A DNA stretch of 64,000 nt, from the NCBI GenBank assembly GCA_943735955.1, contig OX030958.1, forward strand, positions 1,285,993 through 1,349,992, read 5' to 3'. The stretch is from Piscicola geometra (Eukaryota; Annelida; Clitellata; Hirudinida; Piscicolidae). How positions within the stretch are numbered: the stretch's first letter is position 1; the number at the start of each line of letters is the position of its first letter. Both the position numbers and the translations under genes were made by a program. The notes beneath the pieces are model-generated. The model searched no databases and had not been told where the DNA came from. It worked only from the letters and a program-made list of their open reading frames with translations. Of the stretch, positions 45,601 through 64,000 are shown one piece after another.

Positions 45601-48600
45601 CTTGGAGGTGGGTTTGTATGTTTCCCTACTCAACAATCCTGCCTCGTCAGTAGGAGAAAGCCAAAATTTTATAGCTTCCATAACAAGCTCCAATGGAATA
45701 AAGGGAGTCTTGACTTCGTGGGTGGAAGTTGGAGCTCTCACTGCCAACGCTACAGCAACCGTAATAACTTTGACATTTTAATTTAACTTGTTTATTATTT
45801 TAATTTGTTTAATGATTTTGATTTTTAAAAAGTTGACAATTTTTTCAGGGTTCTAAGGTGCCAATGATTGCAGTTGAATACTCTATGGGTTCGGCTGCTG
45901 CCTACCCAAACCAAACCATTGATCTTCGTTTAGTGATAACACTGTACCCTGGAGCTCTAAACACCCCCTTCCTCATCACCTTCTATTCATCAAACAGCAG
46001 TGGAACCAACGATTTGAACCTCGTGAGAAGTGAAGTGATGGCTGTAGGCAAATACATGCCTTGCACTAACCAGTTCACTGCCAACTCAAGTGCCCTTTAT
46101 TCGTCCCTGTGAGAAATTATTTTCATAAATTGCAATTGAATTAGAAGTTTTTATTTTGTTTTTAACTTGGTAAATACTTCTTATTTTAAATTAGCCTCAT
46201 AAAGCGCCACAAAATTTCAGGAGTGATCCAGAAGACCACGTGGGTGTGGTGCTGGACTTGGGAAATGTGGTCAACACGGCAGACGCACCTGTGGGAGTCT
46301 TTGTGCCCACCGCAGATGACCAACTGAACATTCGAGTGGTGTTGTTTGTGAAGGAAGGTCGCTCTGCCGCATCGCTCGCCACTTCACTTACGTACGCTTC
46401 ATATGAAGCCCCTTTGCTGGACACACAGACCATGACGATTACAGCTGGAGGCTTGAAGAATTATAATGAAAACCAAACGGTAAAATATTCAATAAATCGG
46501 AACAAATGTCAAGTGTTTTTAAATGATCCTTCATCATTTTATCATTGTATTCAACGTAAATGAGAGGAAATATTCGAATTAACGAAATTTTCAATCTATA
46601 ATGCCACCAGGTTGACACCTATTTTGACTTCTCGGGCGCTGAAATGGCAAACGTGCAAGCTGGCTTTGAGTACAAAAGACAAATCTTGATCAAGACGCCG
46701 CCTCAAAGCGTGGCCACGTGGCAGATCATGGCAGACGCAAAGCTCGACCCTGATTTGTTTGTCTGTTCGGTCAAGGTTGTCAACCACGGTTACGACATTC
46801 CTTACGTAAACAAAAAAGCGCCCGTCGCCAGTGAAAAAGTCAACGAACGCATCAATAAAGCCTGGATTGGACTCTACCATGTTACGAACATAGGTGAGGC
46901 ATGAATCCGCCAGAAATATATACATTTAAATTATTTGTAAAAAAATAAAAAAATAATTTTCTAAATATTATTGTTCAAAACAGGCAAAAACAAGAGACTG
47001 CAGAATTCTTCCTTCGACGAATCTTCTATCCTCATCCAAGTCACCATCAAGGTGTCGGCCACTGCGGTTCTGGCGACCAAAACTGCGAACATCTCAGTCG
47101 ACCATGGTCTCGATGGCGTTGATGATTCCACCGAAGCCAACTTCGTCGTTGTCGCTCCGCAAGCACTCACCTATAATGCCGTTAGTTGCACTTTTTTTTA
47201 AACATATTTATTTTTTTAATATCAATTTTTCAATTATTTGAAAAATTAAACTATGATTATTAATTGTAATTGATTTGTTTTCCCACACAGGGAGCCACGA
47301 AACCAAGCGAAAATTTTACTTTAGAGAAAGTGAACGAGAATTCCACCACTCCGACAACTTCGGTCTACTTGGGACAGACCCTCATTGTCAGGTCTCAGCT
47401 GATTCATCCCTTCGAAGAAGTCACCAACTCCTTGGAGGTTACACTTTCAATTTTAACAAGATTGAATTCAAACTTTCACTACTTTATTTTGATCGTCAAT
47501 TTCAAATGAAGGATTATAAAACCATAATCCGAAACAGTGCATTTGTTTTTTCACCCCTGCTGTATATTTTGCGTTCACTCGTGTATTCTCCCGCCATTCA
47601 CAGATCAGGTTGTCAGGCCCATCGGACGGCTCTGTGGACATTGTGCAGTACGATCTCGTCTTTGTCGGCCAGAACTTCCCGTGCAGCACCAAGACCTTCG
47701 TGCCGACCTTCACCAAAACGTACCATAATCATTCCTCAAACAAATGAATCATCAAATTGTTTCATTAAATTAATCAAAAATAATCACGACGCCTCCAGTG
47801 GTGGCAATCTCTACAATGACATCGCTGCTCTCGACTTGGGCGTCGTCTCGCAAAGCCTCTTCAACTCCACCCTGCCTGAATTCATCGTAAAATTCATTTA
47901 TAACCCATATTTCATGAATATTAATATGTATAAAAAAAATTCCTTAATTTATTCTTACACTGTATAAAATAAATACACGTTTCAAGCATCTTATTCAAAT
48001 CCCGCCACCTCCAGTTGATAGTAGATGCTGTGGTGACTATAGTGCGTAACAGTGTGGTGGCTGTTGGCAGTAGCATAACTCTGTCTAGCACGATGACCAT
48101 CAACGGCACCGATTTGACACCAAACACTATGGCTCTGACGGTTATAGCAGCTCCCCCTACTGACAGAGATTTCAATACAGCAGTAAGTGTGGAGGTTAAA
48201 AAATGGCTGGTTTCTAAAAAGCACTTATGAGATTTTTCCCCATAAAGTTCCAGGCTTCTCAGAAGCATTTACGCACTTGGGCGACGGTAGAAAACAAACT
48301 CACGCTGATGAAACTAACGCGAAAAGTTTTGCCGCTAGCTCATCCCACCACCGAATTAATAATTAAAATGACTTGTTAAATATATGAAAAGTAACTAAAA
48401 CTGCTTGATGCATTGTCTTCAAGATGAATTTAAATACAATGACATGTCGAAAGCTAATAATTCACCATCTCCAACCACAGAGCACAGCTGACGTGGTGAA
48501 GATGGACGCCAACAACAACTCTTTCGTGCTGGGAAGCAACTCTTTCGCCACCATCAACGCCAGCATCACCATCCTCCCAAACACCTCCGATGCCCTCGTC

Positions 48601-51600
48601 CTCAAGGTAGGTCCCGCCATTGCAGGGACGAACGGACTAGTCTTCACTGTGGAAGACTTCACTGTGGTGAGTGTTGAGTAGTAGGTGCTTGGATTAGTGT
48701 GTTGTAGTAGTGTAATCTAGAGTTATACAAGAAACCTTTGTGGTTCAGTGCATCGTGTGACTCTGGTGCATAGATGAAAATTCAAAGGCAGTTTGATTCG
48801 TTCAATATCGTCTTAGTGCGTTTACACTCACAGCGACTGATCAAATATAGGAAGTACAATTATTGAGTACATCTCATTTGTTGAAAGGTGAAGTTTGGCA
48901 GAAACCTTGGAAGTGCAGAAAGTCCCTTCTCGATTGCTCCTGTCTTCCTGCCATTAGATCACTCACAGAAGTCCGAGGCCACTATAAACATCAACAGGAT
49001 CACCAACACTGGTGTGTTGCGCATGCGTCAAAGCATTTCTCAGTTTTGAAAGCAAGAAAGTCAAAGATTTTGACAACTATTTACATATCTCATTAAAAAA
49101 TAGTTCATAAAAAACTTTAAAAAAATACATTTGAGCAGCCAGAAATCCCCCAGATTCAACTACCGACTCAACACTCATTCAAACATCTCAATGACATCAA
49201 GCAACAAACAAACCCAACACAGGTCACTCACACCGGGCGTGGACCTACAAGGCAGGAGACGATGACATTGTGGTGCAGGCGTTGGTGAGGATGTCTGACG
49301 ACGTGAGCATCCTTGCTGGCACTTCCTATGACTGTTTCTTCTCAGCCACCTACTTGGACGTAGTGAAGACTGACAAAGCCGTCATAACCTCCGACAAACA
49401 AGCCTCAGATGACATTCTTCTAGACATTGTTCCTTCCGTCGATGCTACTACCGTCTACAGGATAAAGTATTGCTTATGTTGTTGAGATTGTTCTTAGTTT
49501 CTGCTTGTTTTTTGATCTCAATCAAATAGCGAACGTGATCATCAAACTATAAAGAACGTTCATTAGCTCCATTGCGACCCATCTTTCAGCGACGTGATTC
49601 CAGTCTCCTTCTGGATAAGGCACAACAACCTGTCGAGGAGTGAAGCGGTTCCTCTGCGACTGGCTGTTTATCTGACTCCCTACTTCAAACTCGACCCTGC
49701 TTCTCTCGTCTACAATTATATCAGACCAGCTCCTCCCACCCTCTCTAACCCAACCGCCTATACTTCCTTCATGATCACCGTCAGGCCTTTTTCCTTTTGT
49801 TAATTTATAATTTATTTTACACTTTGATAAAATTTTACTGAAAGATTTTTAAAAGTAGTTTGTATTTTTTTTGAAAAATATTATTTTTTCTGTTGAGGCA
49901 TTTAAATCATTTTTTAAAACGATTTCTTTTTCCAGTTTCCAAGCTTCTTTTTCACGGACAACGTCACATTCAGCTTCACGATGACCTTCTTGCCTGACAT
50001 TTTCAAAAGCAAAAACGTGCAAGAGACCGTGAGAGTGGTGTACGAGGCAGGCATGGACATCCCATCCAAGTCCCTCGTCGACCACACGGAATCCATGCAC
50101 CTTATCAACTTCACCTGTGAAGCCCAGCCTCTACTACGTTGGCTTAACTTGCATTACAATTTAATGAGATGATGCTTTTTGATTGTTTTCAGGCTTTTAA
50201 AGAAAAATTATTGAATAAATTATTGGATAATCGATCTATCGAATCATGCAACAACCCGTAATCACAGCTTGTCCAACTGAGATTGACTTGGGAATGGCTT
50301 CAGGCGCCATAACTGACTGCCAGTTGTCTGGATCCCCCGGAGAAAGTCCCTACACCGACGCCAGACCTGGAGGAGCTGGTGTGATTTTTCAATAAGATTT
50401 TTAATTATTAGGTTATTGACTTAATTAGAACGTTTAATTTGATTTTTTATCAATTCATTCAACGTTTTTATATTTTTCAAATTGAAAAATGTTAAAATAA
50501 TAATTTATCCAATCTACCTTCTGACCATCCTCTCTCAACCACACCAGGCTGGTCCCCTGGAGTGAGACAAGGAAACTACCCAAGATACCTGCAAGTACAT
50601 TTAGGCAACGTGGTGAGGGTGACGAAAGTGACGCTGACTCAAACCTCTGGCGACAAACTCAGTTCATTTCGGCTGGACTTCAGCAGTGATGGCACGTTGT
50701 GGACGAGTGGCCAAGTGGTAAGTTGTGACTGTGAGAAGATAGTCACTGGGATTTTTCAAAAACTGTATAAAAAATATTGGTTTCTTATAAACTAAAATGA
50801 TTCTCTTACTCGCGATTTTTTAAAGTTTCATTCTTAATCATCTGGCAACCCCCTCACTCCCAGGTTAATGCTCCAAACAGTGCAGCAGCCACGCCTCTCA
50901 CAATTCCCGAACCGATTGATGCAACCTACGTCAGATTTGTCATCGTTTCCACTTTCACCGCCAACATCATTCCCACCTTCACGCTAGAGCTGCATGGATG
51001 TGTCATTTATGTTGTTCCTGCCGCAAGTAAGATGGCCATGATACGTTTTTAAAATAAGTATTTTAAAAATTAAATCATAAAATGTGGACATTTTTTTAAT
51101 ACTTTATAAAAACTCCAATTTGAAATTGACAGCGCCTTGTGACGTGAGGACTGGAGCACAACCTACAACCCCCTTCACTGGTATTGCTACGCTTTTCTGA
51201 AAATTTACGAGAAAATCTTAAGATTCAAAAACATCTCAATCACATTTTTAACTAAAAAAATTAATAGCTTGAAGAGTTCTCGACGAATTAGGCTGTCTTC
51301 AAGAGTTTGTATGGAACCCTTCAGATTTCAAGAAGAGGATGATGGCTCAAGACACCTTGAAGAGCTACTTCTGCGACACCCTTCCCAAGTTAATTTCTTA
51401 TTGAATCAATATTCTTGAATTAATAAAAAGGTTTTCAAGGTGCATTCACGTTATTCCAAGGCACATTCACATTTATTTTCATTTGACACCAGCCTCTCTG
51501 ACGTCAAGTGTTTCTCCTCGGCGGATGGATATACTTGGCAAGGTTTTCGAGAAAGGATGAAACCTTTTAATCATATGCATTCACTTTGGTAATAGCTTTT

Positions 51601-52206
51601 AAAAGGCTTTTTAATCTTTCACGCGCGAACTTATAACCACCACCACAACTGCCACGAATCACCACCTTGCACCAACTCTCACTCCATCACATATTCTCCT
51701 TCACTCCTACCACCACCCTTCACAAACAGCTCTGGACGACAGCGTCATCAACGTCTTGGGCTTCCAGGTGAGCAAGAAGCGTCTGTATGGACTCGACAGG
51801 AACATGAAGGCGATCGTCATCAGCACCGACAACGGAGACACCTGGAAGAGTGTTTCCAACTCGACGTATGCAGAAGCGTTCGCCAACTCTGCTGACTTCC
51901 TGGCTGCTTCGGAGGTGCCCTGGAACAAACAAATCGACACCACGCCTGTCACCAAGGGAGCCTTTTCTGGTAAAGATAGACTTCAAGAGAATGTTTTTAT
52001 TTTTGTAACTTACGATTGCTTCACTTTTTTATATTTTTTTCAAATAGAAATTGAATATGAATGTCTCTTACTAAGATGCATGCCTTATGAACACGAGATT
52101 CTCTTTTCATGCAACTAAGATAATCGTGACAACACTTTCAGGCAAGTTTGACGGGTTGTACTACAACTCAGTGAAGGTGGCAGGCTGGATGGATTGCTGC
52201 AACTGA
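42669..52206 (+). CDS. Large secreted/extracellular protein: EGF-like, cadherin, ~150-aa repeats, F5/8 type C domain
   Basis: Twenty-nine phase-consistent exons give 1806 residues plus stop; the 5' end is incomplete. Exons: 42669-42754 (EGF-like, CVNGVCNEAGFCEC), 43035-43471 (cadherin, LEAVDND and AGNEDEMFAVESQTG), 43585-43866, 44074-44194, 44364-44458, 44606-44906, 44985-45172, 45272-45760, 45849-46108, 46221-46479, 46611-46893, 46984-47180, 47291-47437, 47604-47719, 47799-47886, 48015-48182, 48481-48666, 48888-49011, 49223-49466, 49590-49779, 49936-50137 (several ~150-residue beta-rich repeats with a VGKxxxCY-like Cys), 50268-50378, 50548-50717, 50864-51026 (discoidin: CPTEIDLGMASGAITDCQ, WSPG, RYLQVHLG, YVRFVIVS, LELHGC), 51133-51180, 51277-51388, 51493-51542, 51730-51969 (Asp-box STDNGDTW), 52142-52206. 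It probably acts in adhesion or matrix. I cannot name it. No C-terminal TM is visible. One intron (after 44906) seems to use a GC donor. Confidence 0.85.
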
Positions 52207-53186
52207 GGATGTGTTGTAACCGCACACAAAAATGTAAAGCTAATTCATTTATAGAGAAGTTTATGCGGAGAATTAAGGTTGAAGAGCTTTGAAATCGGTG
52301 GATGCTTCAAACGAACTAGTCAATTTACTTTTACATTTGTTATAAAAGTTATTCTAACGAAAGTTTTTATGTCGATTTTCAAGACAACATTTGTGATATG
52401 ACATACCAAAATACATTTTTGTGAATCTTATTTTTAGAAATATATTATTTCATTCTTCTACATCTACATGATAAATTGCTACTGTCAAGCTTATGACCCA
52501 ACCTCCATTGGTGGTTCAGTTGTGGAAAAAAATGCTACAAATTGCGGAAATAAGTCATTTTTAGTTGAAGTGTTACAAAATGTTTTCAAAACACTGTTTA
52601 TCGTTGTTTGAATCTTACTTTTTTTGTAGTTTTTGAAGTTTTATAAAAATCTATTAAAAAATATTTGTATTTCAAATAAACTTTGATAATAAATACTCTG
52701 ATATTTTTCTTCAATGAAAAAAATGTTTTAACAAATTATAAATATTTAAACTAAAAAAATAGTTCAAGCTTTTTAAATACAGTATTCACTTTTCATAGAT
52801 CTTTGGTATGCAAAATAAATTCTCACCTGTATTCAAAATAAACAATAGATATACTGTGAAGTATTTCAAGGATTCATAACAAAAACAGGTAGTTTTGACA
52901 GAACATAGTTTTCATAACATTTTAAATTCAAAATCAATATTCAAAAAATTCCATCCACCAATCAACTACTTCAATACAATCGTTTCACATTCTTTAAAGT
53001 GCAATCGAAACACCAAACCGACACACACTTTATTTACCTCCAAGTTACTTTTCCATGTTCATGAAACATAAAAACACTCTTCACCACCCTGAATTGCATC
53101 AGTAACCTATTTAATCCCTGCAATCAACACTGCTCTCATCAATCTCAACACTCCCCACCAATGCCACCACCCAGACCACCTCAAAG
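52207..53186. other. AT-rich spacer between extracellular-protein gene and four-TM gene
   Basis: About 1 kb with no supported exon. AATAAA occurs near 52676 and 52690 and could end the upstream transcript. The last 150 bases before the next start are C/A-rich. Confidence 0.5.
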
Positions 53187-60905
<7,719 letters not shown>

Positions 60906-62040
60906 ATTCCTCCACTGCTCTCTTTTCTATACCGCCCATTTTAGTGAATAATTCTTAGTTTTAATAAGTTTTTATATTTATTATGCTAAATTCTTTTAAA
61001 TACGGATAATGTTGCTATTCATCCTTTTACGGTAATGTATGATGGCCATTTTAGAATATCTCAAGATATTTACCGAAATTTATGTTAACGGACCAATTCT
61101 ATTTTGAAACAGAAGATTTAACTTTTTACGCGTTTAAATATCAAATATAATTTTTTAGTGATTTTGTTGATCCACTCTTACGGCCACAAAATGTTATCTT
61201 GCTTAGTTTGGCAAGCTGCATTCCAACACCATTTGGTGCTTTTAATTCGATATCTTTTCTCAAACATTTATTATAAAATAAAAAAACTTTATATATACTA
61301 ATGTGTTTAAAATTACCCCCTTTCAAGTTCAAGATCAATTTCCAAAAGGCAAATATTATGGCAATAAATGAAATAAATAATTCAAGTAAAATATGCAGAT
61401 AACATGAACACGCCAGTATATTAGAAAATATATACTCTCAAAACAAACTTGTTACACCAAGGCACAAGTTTGTATAGTTAAGGTTCAAGTGACGAGGTTT
61501 TCAATGTATTTACAATTGATGATCAAGAAAATATCTCCTTAACTCATGAAAAATAATCAGATTTGAAGATTTATGTGAGATGTTTTGGTGTGATCCTAAT
61601 AACGGAACAACTTTGAAATAAAAGTTTAAAACTAAGTGAACTGTTTAAACGCCCAGGATTCAATCGTAAAACAAACCAGTTGCATGGGACAAGAAGAAAG
61701 AAGAGTGCTGGTGCTCAGAAGGCGACCTAAATGGACTCGCTTCAAATGAAAGAATTACATAAAAATAACAATGAAAAATTAGGCTGAACGAGCTCTGAGT
61801 ATTGTTTAATACGAATTGTATGCTTGCCAAAGATGCATTAAGGGCTATAAAAAGGAGGAAAGATTATTTAAAATGAATCTTTAAACATATTATTGCAGTG
61901 TTGAACACATAAAGAAGCAGACTTGCATAAAATGTGAAACGTTCATTGACATATTGCAAGATAATTGATCTTGAAAACAATTTAAACCAATTCGAAGATC
62001 TCAAAACAAGCGATTTTAACTGATTTAACATTAATATCCC
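60906..62040. other. AT-rich intergenic region, nothing recognised
   Basis: No supported exon. AATAAA-containing stretches at about 61361-61375 could end the four-TM transcript. Confidence 0.5.
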
Positions 62041-63578
62041 CTGAAATACTCATCCTTTCACTCATCCACCCACTCACTCATGTACTCACCCACTCACTTG
62101 CTTATCCATTCACCCACCCACTCACTCACTGACTCACTCACCCACTGACTCACTCACCCACTCACCCACTACCCAATCACCACTACCCAATCACCACTAC
62201 CCAATCACCACTACCCAATCACCACTACCCAATCACCACTACCCAATCACCACTACCCAATCACTCACTCACTGACTCACTCACCCAATCACTCACTCAC
62301 TCACCTAATCACTCACCCACTCACTCAATCACTTACTCAATCACTCACCCACTCACTCAATCACTCACTCAATCACTCACTCACTCACCCAATCACTCAC
62401 TCACTCACCCAATCACTCACTCACTCACCCAATCACTCACTCACTCACCCAATCACTCAATCACCCAATCACTCACTCAATCACTCACTCAATCACTCAC
62501 TCACCCAATCACTCACCCACTCACTCAATCACTCACCCAATCACTCACTCACTCACTCAATCACTCACTCACTCACTCACTCACTCACTCACTCACTCAC
62601 CCAATCACTCACTCACTCACTCACTCACCCACTCACTCACTCACTCACTCACCCAATCACTCGCCCACTCACTCAATCACTCACTCACTCACTCACTCAA
62701 TCACCCACTCACTCACCCACTCACTCACCCAATCACTCACTCACCCAATCACTCACTCACCCAATCACTGACTCAATCACTCACCCACTCACTCACCCAA
62801 TCACTCACTCACCCAATCACTCGCCCACTCACTCACCCAATCACTCACTCACTCACCCAATCACTCACTCATTCACCCAATCACCTCACTCACTCACTCA
62901 CCCAATCACTCACTCACCCACTCTCTCACCCAATCACTCACTCACCCAATCACTCACTCACCCACTCACCCACCCAATCACTCACTCACTCACTCACTCA
63001 CTCACTCACTCAATCACCCACTCACTCACCCAATCACTCACTCACCCAATCACTGACTCAATCACTCACCCACTCACTCACCCAATCACTCACTCACCCA
63101 ATCACTCGCCCACTCACCCACCCAATCACTCACTCACTCACTCACTCACTCAATCACCCACTCACTCACCCAATCACTCACTCACCCAATCACTCACTCA
63201 CCCAATCACTCACTCACCCAATCACTGACTCAATCACTCACCCACTCACTCACCCAATTACTCACTCACCCAATCACTCGCCCACTCACTCACCCAATCA
63301 CTCACTCACTCACCCAATCACTCACTCATTCACCCAATCACCTCACTCACTCACTCACCCAATCACTCACTCACCCAATCACTCACTCACCCACTCACTC
63401 ACCCAATCACTCACTCACCCAATCACTCACTCACTCAATCACTCACCCAATCACTCACTCACTCACTCACCCAATCACTCACTCACCCACTCACTCACTC
63501 ACTCACTCACCCAATCACTCACTCACCCACTCACTCACTCACTCACTCACTCACCCACTCACCCAATCACTCGCCCAC
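62040..63578. repeat. CACT/CACC/CAAT tetranucleotide-based satellite array
   Basis: About 1.5 kb of ACTC, ACCC and AATC tetramers, with ACTCACCCAATC the commonest grouping. At 62162-62262 a 14-bp unit (CACTACCCAATCAC) is repeated about seven times. A distinctive ATTCACCCAATCACCTCACT occurs at 62871 and again at 63328, indicating a ~457-bp internal duplication. The plus strand has almost no G. It ends at the stop codon of the exon at 63579-63768. Confidence 0.97.
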
Positions 63579-63768
63579 TCATCCATCGATCCCTCCATCC
63601 TCCTTGGTGAGCAGTGCATCCACCAGTTCTGACAACAGCTGATTCATGGGCACCTGGGCAGCCTTGCGCACGTGCCTCCAGTAACTCCTCCACTCCATGC
63701 TGCACCTCCTCACCTCCCCCAACAACGCCAACAACTCCACTTGCCGCACGTGGTAAGGAAGGCAGTCG
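63579..63768 (-). CDS. Last exon of an unrecognised minus-strand gene
   Basis: On the minus strand an acceptor CTTGTAACAG (just above 63768) opens a 62-codon frame: DCLPYHVRQVELLALLGEVR, then a Cys/Trp-bearing stretch, and QVPMNQLLSELVDALLTKED, ending in TGA at 63581-63579. GC content and amphipathic Leu spacing look coding, and it stands out from the AT-rich intron to its right, which runs past the window. I do not recognise the family. The stop codon lies in GATGGATGAGTGGG, where exon sequence merges into the tetranucleotide array. Confidence 0.6.
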
Positions 63769-64000
63769 CTGTTACAAGTGTTAGTATTATTATTATTGGT
63801 ATTATTATAAATATTATTATGTTTGTCTTTCTTTGTGATATTTTTGTCTTTCCCTCTTCCAATAGCACCTTTAGCCATGACGTCATTATCATTATCATCA
63901 TCATCACCACCACATTCTCCATTCAGAGTGATGCAATTATCATCAAGTCTGAGTTGTTTGAATGATGATGGTGATGATGATGAAATAAGATGTTGTTTCT

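Overview
This is eukaryotic, almost certainly metazoan, nuclear DNA. It is AT-rich, with short exons, GT-AG introns (two look GC-AG), many microsatellites and minisatellites, and remnants of LINE, SINE and hAT elements. The gene content (NEDD1, NDUFB7, PFKFB, glucose-6-phosphate 1-epimerase, a 5-HT7-like serotonin receptor, an EGF/cadherin/discoidin protein and a claudin-like four-TM protein) fits a bilaterian invertebrate. A lophotrochozoan such as an annelid is my guess from gene style only, and I cannot prove it. Exon models were built by hand from reading frame, splice sites and family similarity. Each complete model sums to a whole number of codons.

Layout. About 72-8005 is a 31-bp minisatellite of about 256 copies with higher-order duplications. 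It lies in an intron of NEDD1, whose first five exons are on the minus strand at 8013-9527. NDUFB7 (minus, 9798-11121) follows only 270 bp away. It is head-to-head, 381 bp apart, with a complete 13-exon PFKFB gene (plus, 11503-19405). PFKFB introns carry a SINE, a 5'-truncated CR1/L2-like LINE and a hAT MITE. A complete 10-exon glucose-6-phosphate 1-epimerase gene (minus, 20542-23572) converges on PFKFB. After about 3.7 kb of AT-rich spacer comes a 5-HT7-like receptor (minus, 27342 to at least 32036). The stretch 32.2-40.3 kb is gene-poor and holds a hAT remnant. From about 42.7 kb (possibly 40.3 kb) to 52,206 a large extracellular protein gene is on the plus strand, with 29 phased exons and 1806 residues. 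A four-TM claudin/PMP22-like gene (plus, 53187-60905) has a 6.8-kb second intron packed with transposon debris. The right end holds a 1.5-kb CACT/CACC/CAAT array, then the last exon of an unrecognised minus-strand gene.

Function. PFKFB makes fructose-2,6-bisphosphate and its convergent neighbour interconverts glucose-6-phosphate anomers, so two hexose-phosphate genes are adjacent. NDUFB7 shares a short putative promoter with PFKFB. The most notable gene-level observation is that the PFKFB bisphosphatase half has lost both catalytic histidines (RHGE to RPGE, CHQA to CQQA) while the kinase half looks intact. Other notable items are the very large stop-free, G-quadruplex-capable minisatellite starting at a splice donor, a novel ~150-residue extracellular repeat family, and a serotonin receptor with a greatly enlarged third extracellular loop.
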